Shown here: in pieces, positions 25,061 to 37,137 of the stretch
How the letters are laid out: every line of letters begins with the position of its first letter
How positions within the stretch are numbered: the first letter of the stretch is position 1
NCBI GenBank assembly: GCA_958299035.1
Contig: CATQJL010000316.1
Coordinates: forward strand, 13,362,347 to 13,426,346
Direction of reading: 5' to 3'
From: Cylicocyclus nassatus
Taxonomy: Eukaryota > Nematoda > Chromadorea > Rhabditida > Strongylidae
DNA: 64,000 bases
The notes under the pieces: generated by a model
Seen by the model: the letters and a program-made list of their open reading frames with translations, nothing else
Database searches by the model: none
What the model was told of the DNA's origin: nothing
Program-made: the position numbers and the translations under genes

Positions 25061-27775
25061 TCAAGTTGTCTTGAAATTGATGTCCATTTTGAACTTCAAC
25101 CGCGATATGTCATACACTCAATTTTAGATAGTCCGTAGAGTACCGTTTGATAAAGCAAAGCCTCTACAAGATGGCAATTTTGCTTTGCGACAGCTTTGAT
25201 CCACCTCCAGTTTCGAGCTAAAAATTAAAAAGATTCAACTGCTTGAAAAATCGAGAAAATTCGTAACCCATTTCATAAAAATCCTGCAAAAATTTCAACT
25301 TGCTCGCAAACACTGTTTACATCTATATATGTCGCTGCCGTATTTCTTCCTAAGTTAGAAATCAAGAAAACGGACACCCTCGTGCATTTGCCAAAGTGAT
25401 GCTGTGCTGCCCCTACGTAGGTAGTTGTATACTAAAAGCCTGTAGAAGTACAAATGTGAATTTTCGGCTCTGTGCAAGCTTTGGTTCTCGAGAAATATCG
25501 AATATAGCTTTCCCTAGTCAGGAGGTCCAAACTAAATTTCGTAATTCTCGAGAACTATAGCTTGCAAAGAACAGAAAATTTACATTTGTACCTCTACAGG
25601 TTTGTAATATATGTACAATCAACTATGTGGGGACAGCACAGCATCACTTTGGCAAATGCACGAGGGTTTCCGTTTTCTTGAATTCTAACAGAGGACAAAA
25701 ATACGGCATGTTGTGCAGCCGCACAAGAAACCAGCGCTTGAGAAGAATGAACGAATATGTTGATCTGTTGTTTATGATATGTGATATAGTCCGGTGCACT
25801 ATATATAGACATTTCTTAGTAAGTATAGTTCATTCTTACAAGGAGAGGATACTTAGCCGAAAGTACCAATCCGGATGATACATATACACCTTAAAGCGCT
25901 TGAAACGCTGATTCCAAATTCGTAGTTTCTAGCTGCGGAGCAGTTTTGTAGAAGGAGTTTTGAGGAGTGTTCCTTGGTTGAGGCTCCCTCCAGCGGTCTC
26001 CCCTTATCTATGAGCACTGTAGAGGAGTATCAGCTGGTAGCAACTGGCCTAATGGTAAGTAACTTGAATGAAGATTACAATAAGAATTATAATCGGGGTC
26101 AAGCTTGTGATGCGAATGTCGCAACGGGGGGTCGTAAAGAGGGTAAAGGTGTGGGGGGGGGTCGTAGAGAAGGCAGTTATGCTAAAATACCCTAAGCTTA
26201 AAAGGGAATCGAAAAGCAAATAATTAGTTGTGTTCTTCACAATAAATCTACAAAAAAGTGGAAATCAAAATAAAAAAGATAAAACCTGTAGAAATTCTCA
26301 AAAAAAACATTTACAAGAGCTCAAAACATTTTTGAAGGATGTATGATTTGATAAAAATGCTAAATGTACCAATTTCCTTAGAAATCTTGCTTCTGAAGCC
26401 TTCCTGAAGTTTCACACACTCAACAAAAGCGAATATCTTTACCAGCTGTGACCATCATAAATTTCTGATTCTTTTTGTAATGTTTTTCACGGGGCCATAT
26501 GATTTATCTGTACTTGGGAGATGCTCCGCTACATCAGTGCAAAACTTGGTGTTATTTTGTCAACTGTGGATTTTCTTATAATTTTTTGTATGGTAGCAAA
26601 AAATCAGGAAAGGAGGGTCGTATCTGGGTCGCATCTAAATTTCTTCGGAGCTATTGAAGCGTGTTGGCTGCAATTCTGCTGTAATATGAGATTATCCTTC
26701 TGCTTTCCCTCATAAAAATTGCAGGCTGTTTCATAACTTCTCTGGTAAGTTACAAAATTTTAAGCTCAAAAATCCCAGTTTTTGCTTTTTAGGATTGCAT
26801 CTAAATTTGCGAGCGCATCTAAATTTTTTCGAGCTTACTGCTCCTCAAAAGCTGAAACTTTTTCTATGGATAGTATGGGCACTATACTACAGAACCTATG
26901 TTTTGCAGCCTCCCAGTTTTTTCCTGACCTTAGTTACGAATTTTCTACTACCGTGCTCATGCACGTTTTTGACGTCGTTCTGGACGGCACTCAAGCGGTT
27001 TTTTTCGCGGGAAATACTGTGGAAGAGGTAGGAAGTATGCTTTTTTAGTCGAAAACGTCTTTCGTTATTCAAGAATGTCATTTTTTTCTTCGTGCAAAAA
27101 TTTGTGTCGCTTACGGGAATCGGATTTGCTGGTCTGAAGTATGCCTGAAAATTCAAAAAAACTTGCAGGATCTTAAACATTACTGAAGGTGTATATGTGT
27201 GCTACAGATGCTGGATGCACCCATTACGTACGGATGGATACCTTCAAGGGGGGGGGTCGTAAATGAGGGTCCCGGATCGCATCAACACGCTTGACCCTAC
27301 TCATAACTCCCTCTAAAAAACCGCTCCGCAGCTACAAACTGCATATTTGGAATCAGCGTTTCAAGCGCTTTGAGATGATATATGTCTCATCCGCATTGGT
27401 GCTTCCGACTAAGTATCCTCTCCTTGTTAGTTCCTTGTCGTCAAGTAAAGAACTCGGTTTCCAATCGTCTTCCTACACACGCCATGGCAAATACAACACG
27501 GCAACAACGTATATAGATGTCTTATGTAAATAGTGTTTACGAAGGCAAGCTTTTGTAGGAATTTCATAAACTGAGTTACGATTTTTCGGGCAGTTGAATC
27601 CTTCTAGTTTTTGGCTCGAAATTGGAGGGGTGGATCAAAGCTGATCGCTAGAGCAAGATCGCCATCTTGTAGAGCTTACTTTGTTGAATGGTGTTTCGCA
27701 ATCTACTTGAAAATAAGAAGTGTATGACTTATTGCGGTTGAAATTCAAAACAGATATTAATTTCTGGATAACTTA
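25061..27775. mobile_element. Mariner-type foldback, 2.7 kb, with nested insert
   Basis: The ends are inverse versions of TTAAGTTRTCCNGAAATT, with TA outside. Long arms pair, for example TTGAACTTCAACCGCGATA near 25,095 with its inverse near 27,735, and the block around 25,890-25,940 with 27,330-27,375. The centre holds the GGTCAAG-type element (26,097-27,296). A smaller inverted repeat (25,372-25,690) lies in the left arm only. Confidence 0.65.
26097..27296. mobile_element. GGTCAAG-type foldback, copy 1
   Basis: Termini GGTCAAGCTTGTGATGCGA and, inverted, GGTCAAGCGTGTTGATGCGA are each followed by G-rich runs. The internal block 26,700-27,120 matches 33,340-33,690 of copy 2 in the opposite orientation. 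No coding capacity. Confidence 0.65.
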
Positions 27776-27848
27776 ATATATACAAATTATGAAATGGCTC
27801 AATTACAAATCGTCAAAGAATTTTTTCAAAAGAAATATCTGCGCTCTT

Positions 27849-30800
27849 CACCTGTATCCACGGATCTCCGAGGGATCACAGCCGGTTAGTCGCGAGGCTA
27901 CGTGGGGCGTCCCCAGGTGGCGGATAGGGGGATAATCGCCGACCAAAAGCGACCCCGCGCCTGCTCTGATAAGCAAGCGGAGCCGGGGGACGGACTCCCT
28001 GCCTCCACTAAAAGCTTGCGTCCTAATTTCCCGGGTAGGTGTGTGGGGAGGTGAGTTCGGAGTCGCCTCCAACAAATAAGCTCCGATCGTCCCTCGCGGG
28101 GGTTTTGAGCCCACAAGCTATCCCTGCGAGTAAATTCTTGTTCGACACAGTGATAATATGGAAAGCTCCTTTAATCTTGGAAGAGCCACTGGTAAGGCAG
28201 CGCCAGTGGGGTTCAATGTTTGAAAGGCGATCTAGGCTGCCGAAAACGAGACGGACTATGATGACGATCTGTACTTACAACGCGAGGACGCTGGCATCGA
28301 ACGCATCTATCGAAGATCTCATGATGCAAGCAAGGAAGATTAAGTACGACGTCATCGGACTGACCGAGACAAGGAGGCACCACCCGCTGAACGCCACATT
28401 TGAGACTGGAGAAGAACTGTTTCTAGGAACATGCGACAGTCGAGGAGTAGGTGGAGTGGGAGTCCTTGTCAACACGAGTTTGGCCATGAACATCGATTCG
28501 TTCGAACAACTTACAACTAGAATCGGACGTTTGCGAACATCAAGATGTGGATCAATCCCTGCCTTGACCGTCTTCATTGCGTACGCCCCAACATCTAGCT
28601 ACGACGAGGACGAACTCGAGGAATTTTATATGGACTTGGAGAAGTTCTACAGAGAAGATCATACCTTCTATAAGATCATCGTCGGTGATTTCAACGCGAA
28701 GATCGGAACTAGAAGGTCGACTGAGGAACTTCACATCGGAACCCATGGTTTGCAGTGGAACGAACAAGGGGAGAGACTGTCCGAGTTTATCATGACGACG
28801 AGGACTATTCATGGAAACTCACAGTTCCAAAAGCCCTCTTCCCTAAGCTGGACCTGGGAATCGCCCGGTGGAGAGTACCATAAAGAGATTGACCACATCA
28901 TCGTCAACAGAAGATACTGCCTGACGGACGTCGCTGTTGTTCCGAAGTTCTACACGGGATCAGACCATCGTCTCCTGCGCGCCAAATTCTACTTTCCGCG
29001 GAATGGAGAGAGAGCCGTCAAGTTCAGGAAACATCGTCCCATGAATACCACCAACTGGGATCTGTTTTCTTCGATATCCGGCTCATGGCGAGATACCGTG
29101 ATGGACAACATCGACGAAGAATACGAACGGTTCGTACAACATCTCCACGGTTGTGCCAAGGAAGCTCAGAGTCTAAGAAGTACGAGAAGGCGTCTCACCA
29201 CGGGGACTTTGGAGCTGATACGCCAACGTGGACGCGCACGAGCCACAGGCAACTACCGACTGACGTTCGAGCTTGCGAAGCGATGCAGAGAAGCGATAAA
29301 AGAAGACCTTAAGGAGAGAAGAGTAGCAGTGATGGTTGACGCCGCGGAGGCTGGAAGAAGTATACGCAACGCCCGCCGAAGCTTCGTCAACTTCAAGACA
29401 AAGATGACCGCACTTCGTCGTCCTGACGAAACCATAACTGCTTCCCGAAGATCAATGGAGAAGGTCATCCACGACTTCTACTCGGATCTTTTTGCGAGCC
29501 ACGTCCACCTTCCACCATGCCATTTCAAGGAGGACGAGTATGTCGCACCGTCTGTTCTTCCTTCCGAGATTCGTCATGCTATCATGTCGATGAAAAACCG
29601 TACAGCACCCGGTCCCGACAGGATTAAGCCAGAACATCTGAAGAATCTTTCGCCAGTTCTCATCAAGACTTTGGCAAGGCTCTTCACGCGGTACCTGACG
29701 GAAGGCAAGGTTCCAAGGCAATGGAAGACCAGCAAAACCGTGTTGCTGTACAAGAAGGGAGATCCCTGCGATATCGGCAATTATCGCCATATCTGCTTGT
29801 TGTCTGTAGTCTACAAACTCTTTACGCGAGTCATTCTCAACAGGATCGGAAGAGAGTTGGACGAAGGACAACCATGCGAGCAAGCTGGGTTTCGAAGAGG
29901 ATTCAGCACGATCGATTACATACACACGGTGTCAAGGCTCATTGAAGTGTCACGAGAGTATAAGATGCCGCTCTGTCTCACCTTCATCAACTTGAAGAAG
30001 GCCTTTGACTCGGTTGAGACTGAAGCCGTCATCGATGCCTTGAGCAATCAAGGTATTCCGACTCATTACATCAAGATAATTCGTGAGCTGTATAACGACT
30101 TCACAACCACCATAACACCATTCTACAAGGACATCGTCATTGACGTGAAGAGAGGCGTGCGACAAGGCGATACTATATCGCCGAAACTATTCAGTGCCGC
30201 TCTGGAGAACGTCATGCGTAAGTTGGAATGGGACAACGTGGGAGTGAAAGTCGACGGCCGGCAGCTACGCCACCTTCGCTATGCTGATGACATCGTATTG
30301 ATAACACCAAGCATCACGCATGCGGAACAAATGCTGGCCCAGTTTGACGAAGTGTGTGGAAAGATCGGTCTACGGCTGAATCTAACGAAGACGATGTTCA
30401 TGAGGAACGGAAGAGTGCCTGATGCTCCTTTTATGCTCAACGGGACGAACACCGAATCACCGAATGCTCAAGCTACACCTACCTAGGTCGTGAACTCAAT
30501 ATGATGAACGATCTAGCTCCGGAACTGAGCAGGAGGAAACGTGCAGCATGGGGAGCATATAAGACATTTGAGGACGTAGTGAAGAAGACCAAGAACATCC
30601 GGCTCCGCGCCCACCTTTCCAACTCGACGGTTCTTCCTGCTTTGACGTACGCCCTCAGAAACATGGACAATGAGAAAGCAGGATGAACACGCGGTTAGCG
30701 TCATCGAACGAGCTGTTGAGAGAGTGATGCTAGGAGGGAATCGACTCACGCAAGTGGCAAGGATTACGAAGTTCTACCCTACGTCAACAATCGAAGATCA

Positions 30801-31122
30801 GGGACGCTGCCGCGTACGCCAAGCAGAACAAGATAAGATGGGCCGGGCACGTAATGCGTTTCGACGACAACCGGTGGACGAGAGCTGTAACAGATTGGAT
30901 ACCACTGGACGTCAAACGCGAACGAGGAAGACCGTCGACGCGATGGTCAGATATGTTCACGAAGTTCTCTAATGAAGTCCTTCAGAGCGTTCCACGTGTT
31001 CCTGGTGCGATACGTAAACATTGGTCAACAATCGCCCGAGACAGGGACAAATGGAGGCATCACTGGTACCCGCTCGTGCAACACGATGATCAACGGGGAT
31101 ACAGGTGATACAGGTCTGCGCT
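27849..31122 (+). mobile_element. Full-length RTE-clade non-LTR retrotransposon
   Basis: A 12-bp target-site duplication ATCTGCGCTCTT brackets the element exactly (27,837-27,848 and 31,123-31,134). The 3.27-kb length is normal for a complete RTE. It has a GC-rich 5' leader of about 400 bp, one long frame encoding an APE-type endonuclease and reverse transcriptase, a very short 3' end without a poly(A) tail, and a partial repeat (ATACAGGTGATACAGG) at the 3' end, all RTE traits. Intact identical TSDs argue for a fairly recent insertion, yet the ORF is broken. Hookworm genomes carry many RTE copies of this kind. Confidence 0.93.
28258..31108 (+). pseudogene. RTE endonuclease-reverse transcriptase, inactivated
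   Basis: The enzyme nicks target DNA and copies its own RNA at the nick. The frame is open from 28,039; the Met at 28,258 gives the expected start MTICTYNART. Endonuclease motifs are all present: TYNAR, GLTETR (catalytic Glu), VGDFNAKIG, EIDHIIVN and GSDHRLL (about residues 1-255 from that Met). RT motifs follow: APGPDRI, NYRHICLLSVVYK, GVRQGDTISP and YADDIVL (about 440-720). Motif A reads FINLKKAFDSVE, where the family has FIDLKKAFDSVE, so the first catalytic aspartate is asparagine (codon AAC at 29,989-29,991). The frame ends early at 30,486; the C-terminal part continues in other frames (30,501-30,686, 30,670-30,800 and 30,854-31,108), showing at least three frameshifts. RT is therefore expected to be dead. 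Confidence 0.93.
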
Positions 31123-31134
31123 ATCTGCGCTCTT

Positions 31135-32663
31135 ACATGCATAAAATATAGTTTACCAACCTAAGGCACCCGCCCGCAGGACTTTATGAAGACAATTGCC
31201 AGATTGCATAAAGTTAGTGTCAGAATAAATTATTGTCGGTTTGTGGTAATAATAAGAAAATACTTATCGCTCGCACTTCCTTGTCGACTAAGGAAGAAAA
31301 TTTGTAAGACGATTGGAAGAAGTAAAAGGGTTCTTTTTGTGTTTCTAAAAAGAAAAAAGAAAAAAGGTCTATATGCGGATGGTATTCCCTGGTACCTCCA
31401 TATCAGGTTCAAGGGGTATACAGATCCTTGCCTGAGGGTGTAGCGGTGTTATTTAGAGGTGTTGGAGACATGAGTAATTATAATTAAGTTTCTTGCATAA
31501 GTTGTAGAGAAAACGAGGAGGGGGGTAGACTGGTACGTAGATGGTCAGCCAGAGGGAGTGTGTGTAAGTGTTATTCATGTTGTCAACAACAGCAACTGCG
31601 GTAGGCGGAATGACGTGCAGTAAATTCTGATAGCATGACGGTACATAAGCATACATATGTTAGAATTATATCCTGGCACATATGCTTTGCGAAAACGACC
31701 TTCGAATAGAGGCGAAAGCAAACAAATGTAGTTGCTGGAATGCCTACCCCGCGCGCGACCGCCGCCAGGTTACTGTTTTATAAATGGCCTCTGGTTGAAA
31801 TTCGACTTATTGCGGTTTGACTTGTTTTGCTGCAAGAATTATGCATCATCCTAGAGGTTGTTCATGTAAATAGCTCAATATTCATTCTCCGTACCAACTC
31901 AGTTGGTTTGTTAAGGGTGTGACCATAACTTTGGTAGCCTAGAGACAGGGCCTCAAAAGTGAAGGTTGTTTGAACGCCTGCCACCCACAAAAGTTGAAGG
32001 CTGTTAAAAAAAAAGAGAATAAAGAAAGATGCAAAACAAACCTCAAAAGCCGAAAAAACTTCAAAATTGGATGAAAACGCTGCGATGAGCTTGAAATCTT
32101 TCATTTGGCGGCATTTCGAACTGCAAGTTTTGTTTACAGGATAAGGCAATACAACACGGGGAAAACGAGGGAAGGCAAGCTTTTTTTCGTGATTGTTTTA
32201 TAAACGGACATATTTTGGTAGTGGTGATTATCAAAGAGAAAATAAACGAGAGAAGAGTCGGTTATGAATACGTAAAGTTTGTTTTTTTGAGTCGAAATGC
32301 ACGTCAGAAACAATCTAGATCTTTTTTTGATGCGTGCTTAAAATTTTTACCCTTTTCTCGTACTTCTATTTCTGGCGACGCTGTCAGCTCTGTTGTGCTC
32401 ATAATCCTAAGCAACACTGCCCCAAGGGTTACGAAATACTGCTTACTAACTCCAGTAAAGTCATATGAAGAGAAACGCACTTATAGCAGATTCTTGCCAC
32501 ATATTTCACCACACCGAAGAAGTTAACTCAGCGGCGTTGTATACATTATGAACAGAAGCAAGATCTATCAAATGCACGGTAGCCGCTTGAAAAGAACTAA
32601 ACTAGAGAAAAACCAAGAGATTTTCGAAAGCACGGTTTTTGCTAGACTTTTAGTTCAAATCAG
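31135..32663. other. Non-coding stretch
   Basis: No gene recognised. It contains two copies of the CAAAAGTGAAGGT word (near 31,953 and, with one change, 31,987) that elsewhere lie near foldback ends, and AT-rich spacer. The frame 31,186-31,443 has a lysine-rich translation without a recognisable domain. Confidence 0.4.
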
Positions 32664-34335
32664 GGTCAAGGGTGCTGATGCGACCCGGGACCCTCATTTA
32701 CCATCCTCCCCCCCCCCCCCACCTACTCTCTATCCCCCCTTCCCCCTCCCTCTCCCTCTCCCTCCTCCACTTCTTGCGGTAACCTGCATAAACGAATGTC
32801 AATCTCAAAAAATGCCTGCCAATGGACCTCAGTCAAAATTATAGGTCAGAGAAAGAGGCAACTATTCACAAATTGAAAAATAATACAAATGGTTCAACAT
32901 TTAAAAAACAAATGATTCTACATTGGGTAAGTAGTAAAATTTTGCAAATTCGCTATGCTCGTTGTGTTGGGGAAAATATGAATGGAAAGGACATCATCTG
33001 ACAAAGCAGAACATCGATTTTGATTTGAATGGTATTTAAGCCGCACTCTACCTTAAAAAAATGAAAAAAAACGACCAAAAAAATTCGGCATTACGGAATG
33101 GTTCACTTTAGTCATTATAATTAACTATTTTATAAAAACTCCTTTTCTAGTGAAGGCTGATAGCTTTTGACTTTTCTGCTGTTTATGAATATTCGGCATA
33201 ATCCTTTTTCTAGTGGTACCAAAAGATATAGACTATGGTTCTGGAAATTAGAACGATTTAGACTTTAATGACAGTCCGTTGTTCTATCCCCGTACGCTAC
33301 AATATTCTTTTACAGGGACAAAAAACGATGTCTTTAAAGCGTAAAAATCGTTTCCAACTAAAAAGGTTACTTTCTATCTAATGCACAGATTTTCTTGCGA
33401 AAAAAACCGTTTCAGCGCCTTCCAGAACGATGTCAAAAACATGCATGAGCATGGTACTTTGAAAACTCGTAATTAAGACCAGGGAAAGAGAGGCTGTAAT
33501 GAATAGGCTGTGGGTACTTTGCCCATGCTATCCATGGAAAAAGTTCCAGCCATTAAGGAGTGTAGAGCTCGAAAAAATTTAGATGCTACTCTTGCAAATT
33601 TAGATGCGATCCTAAAAAGCAAAAACTGGGATTTTTAAGCTTGAAATTTTGTAACTTACCGGAGAAGTTATGAAACAGCCTAAAATCTTAGTGATAGAAG
33701 CAGGAGGGTGGACTTGTATTATAGCCAAATTACAGCGAGCATGCCTCCGTAGCGGTGAAAAAATTTAGATGCAACTCAGATACGACTTTTTTTTCGTTTT
33801 TTGTTACTTGTTGTTTTTCCCATATATAAAATTGTAAAAAAATCAACAGGTTATAAAATATAACCAGTTTTTGCACAACTGTAGCAGGGCACCTTCAAAG
33901 CACAGGTAAATTGTATGGGCCCTGGAAAGACATAACAAAAAGTTTCAAAAATTATCGAATGTGATCGCTGGTAGGGATAAGCGCTTTGATCGAGAGTGTG
34001 AGACTTCAGTGATGCTTCGGAACCAGCATTTCTAGGCCAATTGGTACATTTGACATTCTTGCCACTCATATATGCCTAGTGTTTGAGCTTCTGAAAGTGT
34101 CTTCAGAATCCTCGGTTATACTTATGGCCAACAAGTTCGATCCCCGTCTGCGACACCATTTTTGCAGGGCGAAAAATGCTGTTTTTTGAAGAGTAGAGAA
34201 TGTTTGCTACTGAGAAGCTTATTTCCTACTTTCCAGATGTTTTTAATTCGGACCACCCTCTCTTACTACCCCTCCCCCATCGGCGGTGCCCCCTTTACGA
34301 CCCACCGTTGCGATAGTCGCATCACACGCTTGACC
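32664..34335. mobile_element. GGTCAAG-type foldback, copy 2
   Basis: The left terminus GGTCAAGGGTGCTGATGCGA is followed by a C-rich tract (32,704-32,760); the right terminus is the inverse of GGTCAAGCGTGTGATGCGA (34,317-34,335). The interior block 33,340-33,690 is an inverse copy of part of copy 1. No coding capacity. Confidence 0.6.
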
Positions 34336-35730
34336 TCGGTTCAAACCAAGAAATTGGATTCTGCGAGGTTGTCGGCGTAAAATTAGAGGTCAAGAGCTTC
34401 AACATGATATACAGTTTGCGAAGATTAAGCTCAGCACAATGAAGGAAAAATGCCAGCCAAATGCCCCGTGCTCCGCGTTTGTGGTCACGAGGTAGCGCAA
34501 CGCACGGAGACGCAAAAGAACAGAGGAGAAAGACCAGAGCCGACCGGCATTTGCCTCTGGTCGTAGATCTCCTGAGATCTCAACAAAACCCCAACATTAT
34601 ACCTTATTGTGATCGTCACGACACGACGGGAAGCACTGTCAACGTCGCAAGACTTGAAAATTACTCCTTAGTGAAATAAATCAGCGATTCTCTGCGCGAA
34701 AGTTGGGCGTTTTTTTGATTTTTATTGAGTTACCTCTCGTTAGTTCATGGGACTTATTTTTAGTTCAAAAAAAAAAATCAGTTGAGAAATGTTGTTCTGC
34801 ATGCCATGGGATTTTACACAAAACCTTGTTTATAGCTCAAGGAAGGCTGTCTAAACGCAGATATTCTTTACTACACTTACTTTGTTCAAATCGTTCAGAT
34901 ATAGTTATAATCTTACCATCTCGGGCTTTGCCCTGGATGATTTTATTTTCGAAAGACTGTGTTTTTTATATTGCTCAATGTGAAGGTCATCAGAGTATAT
35001 GACACTGTGTATCGAAGATACGGGCCTGACCAACAAATTCAAAAACAGGTACCACGCAAGCTTCGGTTCAGCAATGTTTTTCAATGTCGTGCAAAATTTT
35101 ACGATGATACAACTTATTGGTTGGCGTTCCTGCTTGCCCCTATTGATTTATTACTTCGCTCCTCTATCCAGAGTAAAAAAACAGTTGTATTGTCTTCGGA
35201 CCATTTTTTCACTCATCCCATCATAAGCGAACTACAAGCATTATTATCACTTCAATATCAATGGCGGACATGGAGGAGAGAGCCCCCGCTTCGGGAATGG
35301 GTAGCAAATTTGAAAATTATTTACTTGGGTTATAAATTGATGTTGCTATATGTTGCTTATTTTTGTGAATAGTTAGAATAATTCTTCAAGTTTTCAAAAA
35401 CGCAGCTTTTGTTGCCCAACACCAAACACCGTATGTTTGAGCTACCCAGCATTCAATATAACGTGAGTCTGAGGATGGGTATAGCCGCGTCTATTGTATT
35501 GAGAACTTACTTACACAATTTACACACAAACTACAGTGCTTACATCCTCTACTTACATAAAGCAGTTTTCCGACTTTTTGATAGCTTAGCTCACTACTTA
35601 TGTATTACAAAGTGCGAGTGTAAGGTTCTGCGAAGCATATGTAACCTTTTATGAAAGGAGAAGGACAGATAAAGATTACAAAAAAACCTCCTCTAGCTGA
35701 CTTATTCTCTACACCTCAAACCTTCAATTC
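34336..35730. other. Non-coding stretch
   Basis: No gene recognised. The 137-codon frame at 34,959-35,372 and the frame at 34,461-34,679 have no domain, and no splice structure links them to neighbours. Confidence 0.4.
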
Positions 35731-35732
35731 TA

Positions 35733-36535
35733 TTAGGTTGGTGCAAAAGTAATCCGCTCATATCACCAGGGGCACAAAAATTTGGATTGATGAGCAAAAA
35801 AGTTTTTTTCAAAACCCTTTTCTAACTGATCATAACTCCTTTCAAAATTTGTTGGTGTCGATGACAACTATCCTGGCTCGTAGCAGCAAGCCAGTAGTAC
35901 AAAAGTCGAAAAAGGTTGAAAGAAAGAAGAATTGCAAAGAGGAAAAAAATTAATATTCAAAATTGTCCGCTTTTTTCGAAAATTTTGTGGGCCAAAATCC
36001 CAAAATATGGAGATTTTCAATTTTTTGTGTACTGAACAGCTTCCACATCTCTGCAAAAACTGTCAACAGGAGGACCACCCTTACGCTTACAGAGATGAGC
36101 AAAACCAAGCGATAACCCTCTTCAAAAAAAAATCTATGGGCCACAGAATGCCCAAAACCTCTACTCATGTTAAGGCGCCGAAACCTCAATCTAGGTTATT
36201 TCTAAGAAAATAGTAAAGTATGCGTAATGTAGACAATTTTTGTTACACATAACTGTTAAAATTTCAAAAGTGCACCTTTATCCGCGCTTGAATTCTGGCC
36301 GAAAAAGTAAGTGCAAAGAAATTCTTGTTTCGAGTGCGGTTGTATGAAACTCTATTAACTTCTAACGAATGAGTTTGGAAGCTCCTTTTAAACGCCATCA
36401 AATAGAGCATGAAAGGAAAAAAAATAAAAACTTTTTGAAAATATATAATTTTTATCCGAAGGAGAAAGTTTGATGGAGAAACGTTGTCCTGAAACAAATG
36501 CTAGAAAAACGCGCATTACTTTTGCACCAACCTAA
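35733..36535. mobile_element. Mariner-type MITE, TTAGGTTGGTGCAAAAGTAA ends
   Basis: Perfect-looking 20-bp termini (TTAGGTTGGTGCAAAAGTAA and inverse) with TA on both sides. This terminus is essentially that of the cecropia-type mariners that gave rise to human MADE1/Hsmar1. The inner arms are inverted copies. It is related to 41,205-42,155 through shared interior words such as GCAAGCCAGTAGTAC. No transposase frame. Confidence 0.85.
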
Positions 36536-37062
36536 TAGAATCAGGTGACTGCATGTAGATTTCCAAGGAAATTGCTGTTGCAATGTAAGGCCAAATGATC
36601 TAAGTTATCCAGTTTGTCAAGCACGGGATGAGGCCGAACGTATGAGTGAATTGGTGCGCTCGCTGGGGTTGCGCTGCATATCCGCACTGTCAGACTGGAG
36701 AGAGCAGGAAAGTAGTCCGAAGACGTGACGAAAATTTCTAACAACGCTTACTCCTGCCACGCCGATGTGGATCTGACTGGGATTGGGACAGACTCTACTA
36801 AATCTGTGAGGCACAAAAATTTCCTCAAATTTCCACAAAGAGTTGTCAAGGTTCTACAAACAAGAAAGTGGAAAACTTCGAAAAATCTGCTCTTCGCTAC
36901 ATAAAGCAATATACTTGTCTGCTTCACTCCAGCACATCTGATTTAGCTTCCTTTATGTGTAATTGAGTATGAGAAGATCAAGCGCTGTAGTTTTGAGAAA
37001 AGAAAAAAGAGAGGGAGGAATAAAATAGTAGGTTTGCAGCTGATTCATTTTCAAATCTCATA

Positions 37063-37068
37063 TCTTTT
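37063..37068 (-). promoter_or_regulatory. Candidate poly(A) signal of the astacin gene
   Basis: AATAAA on the minus strand, about 70 bp beyond the astacin stop codon at 37,138, a normal nematode distance. Confidence 0.5.
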
Positions 37069-37137
37069 ATTGTTACTTACAATCGCAGAAGTCAACTCTA
37101 ACAGCAAGCAGGATTTTTACCAGTCATTTCATTTTCT

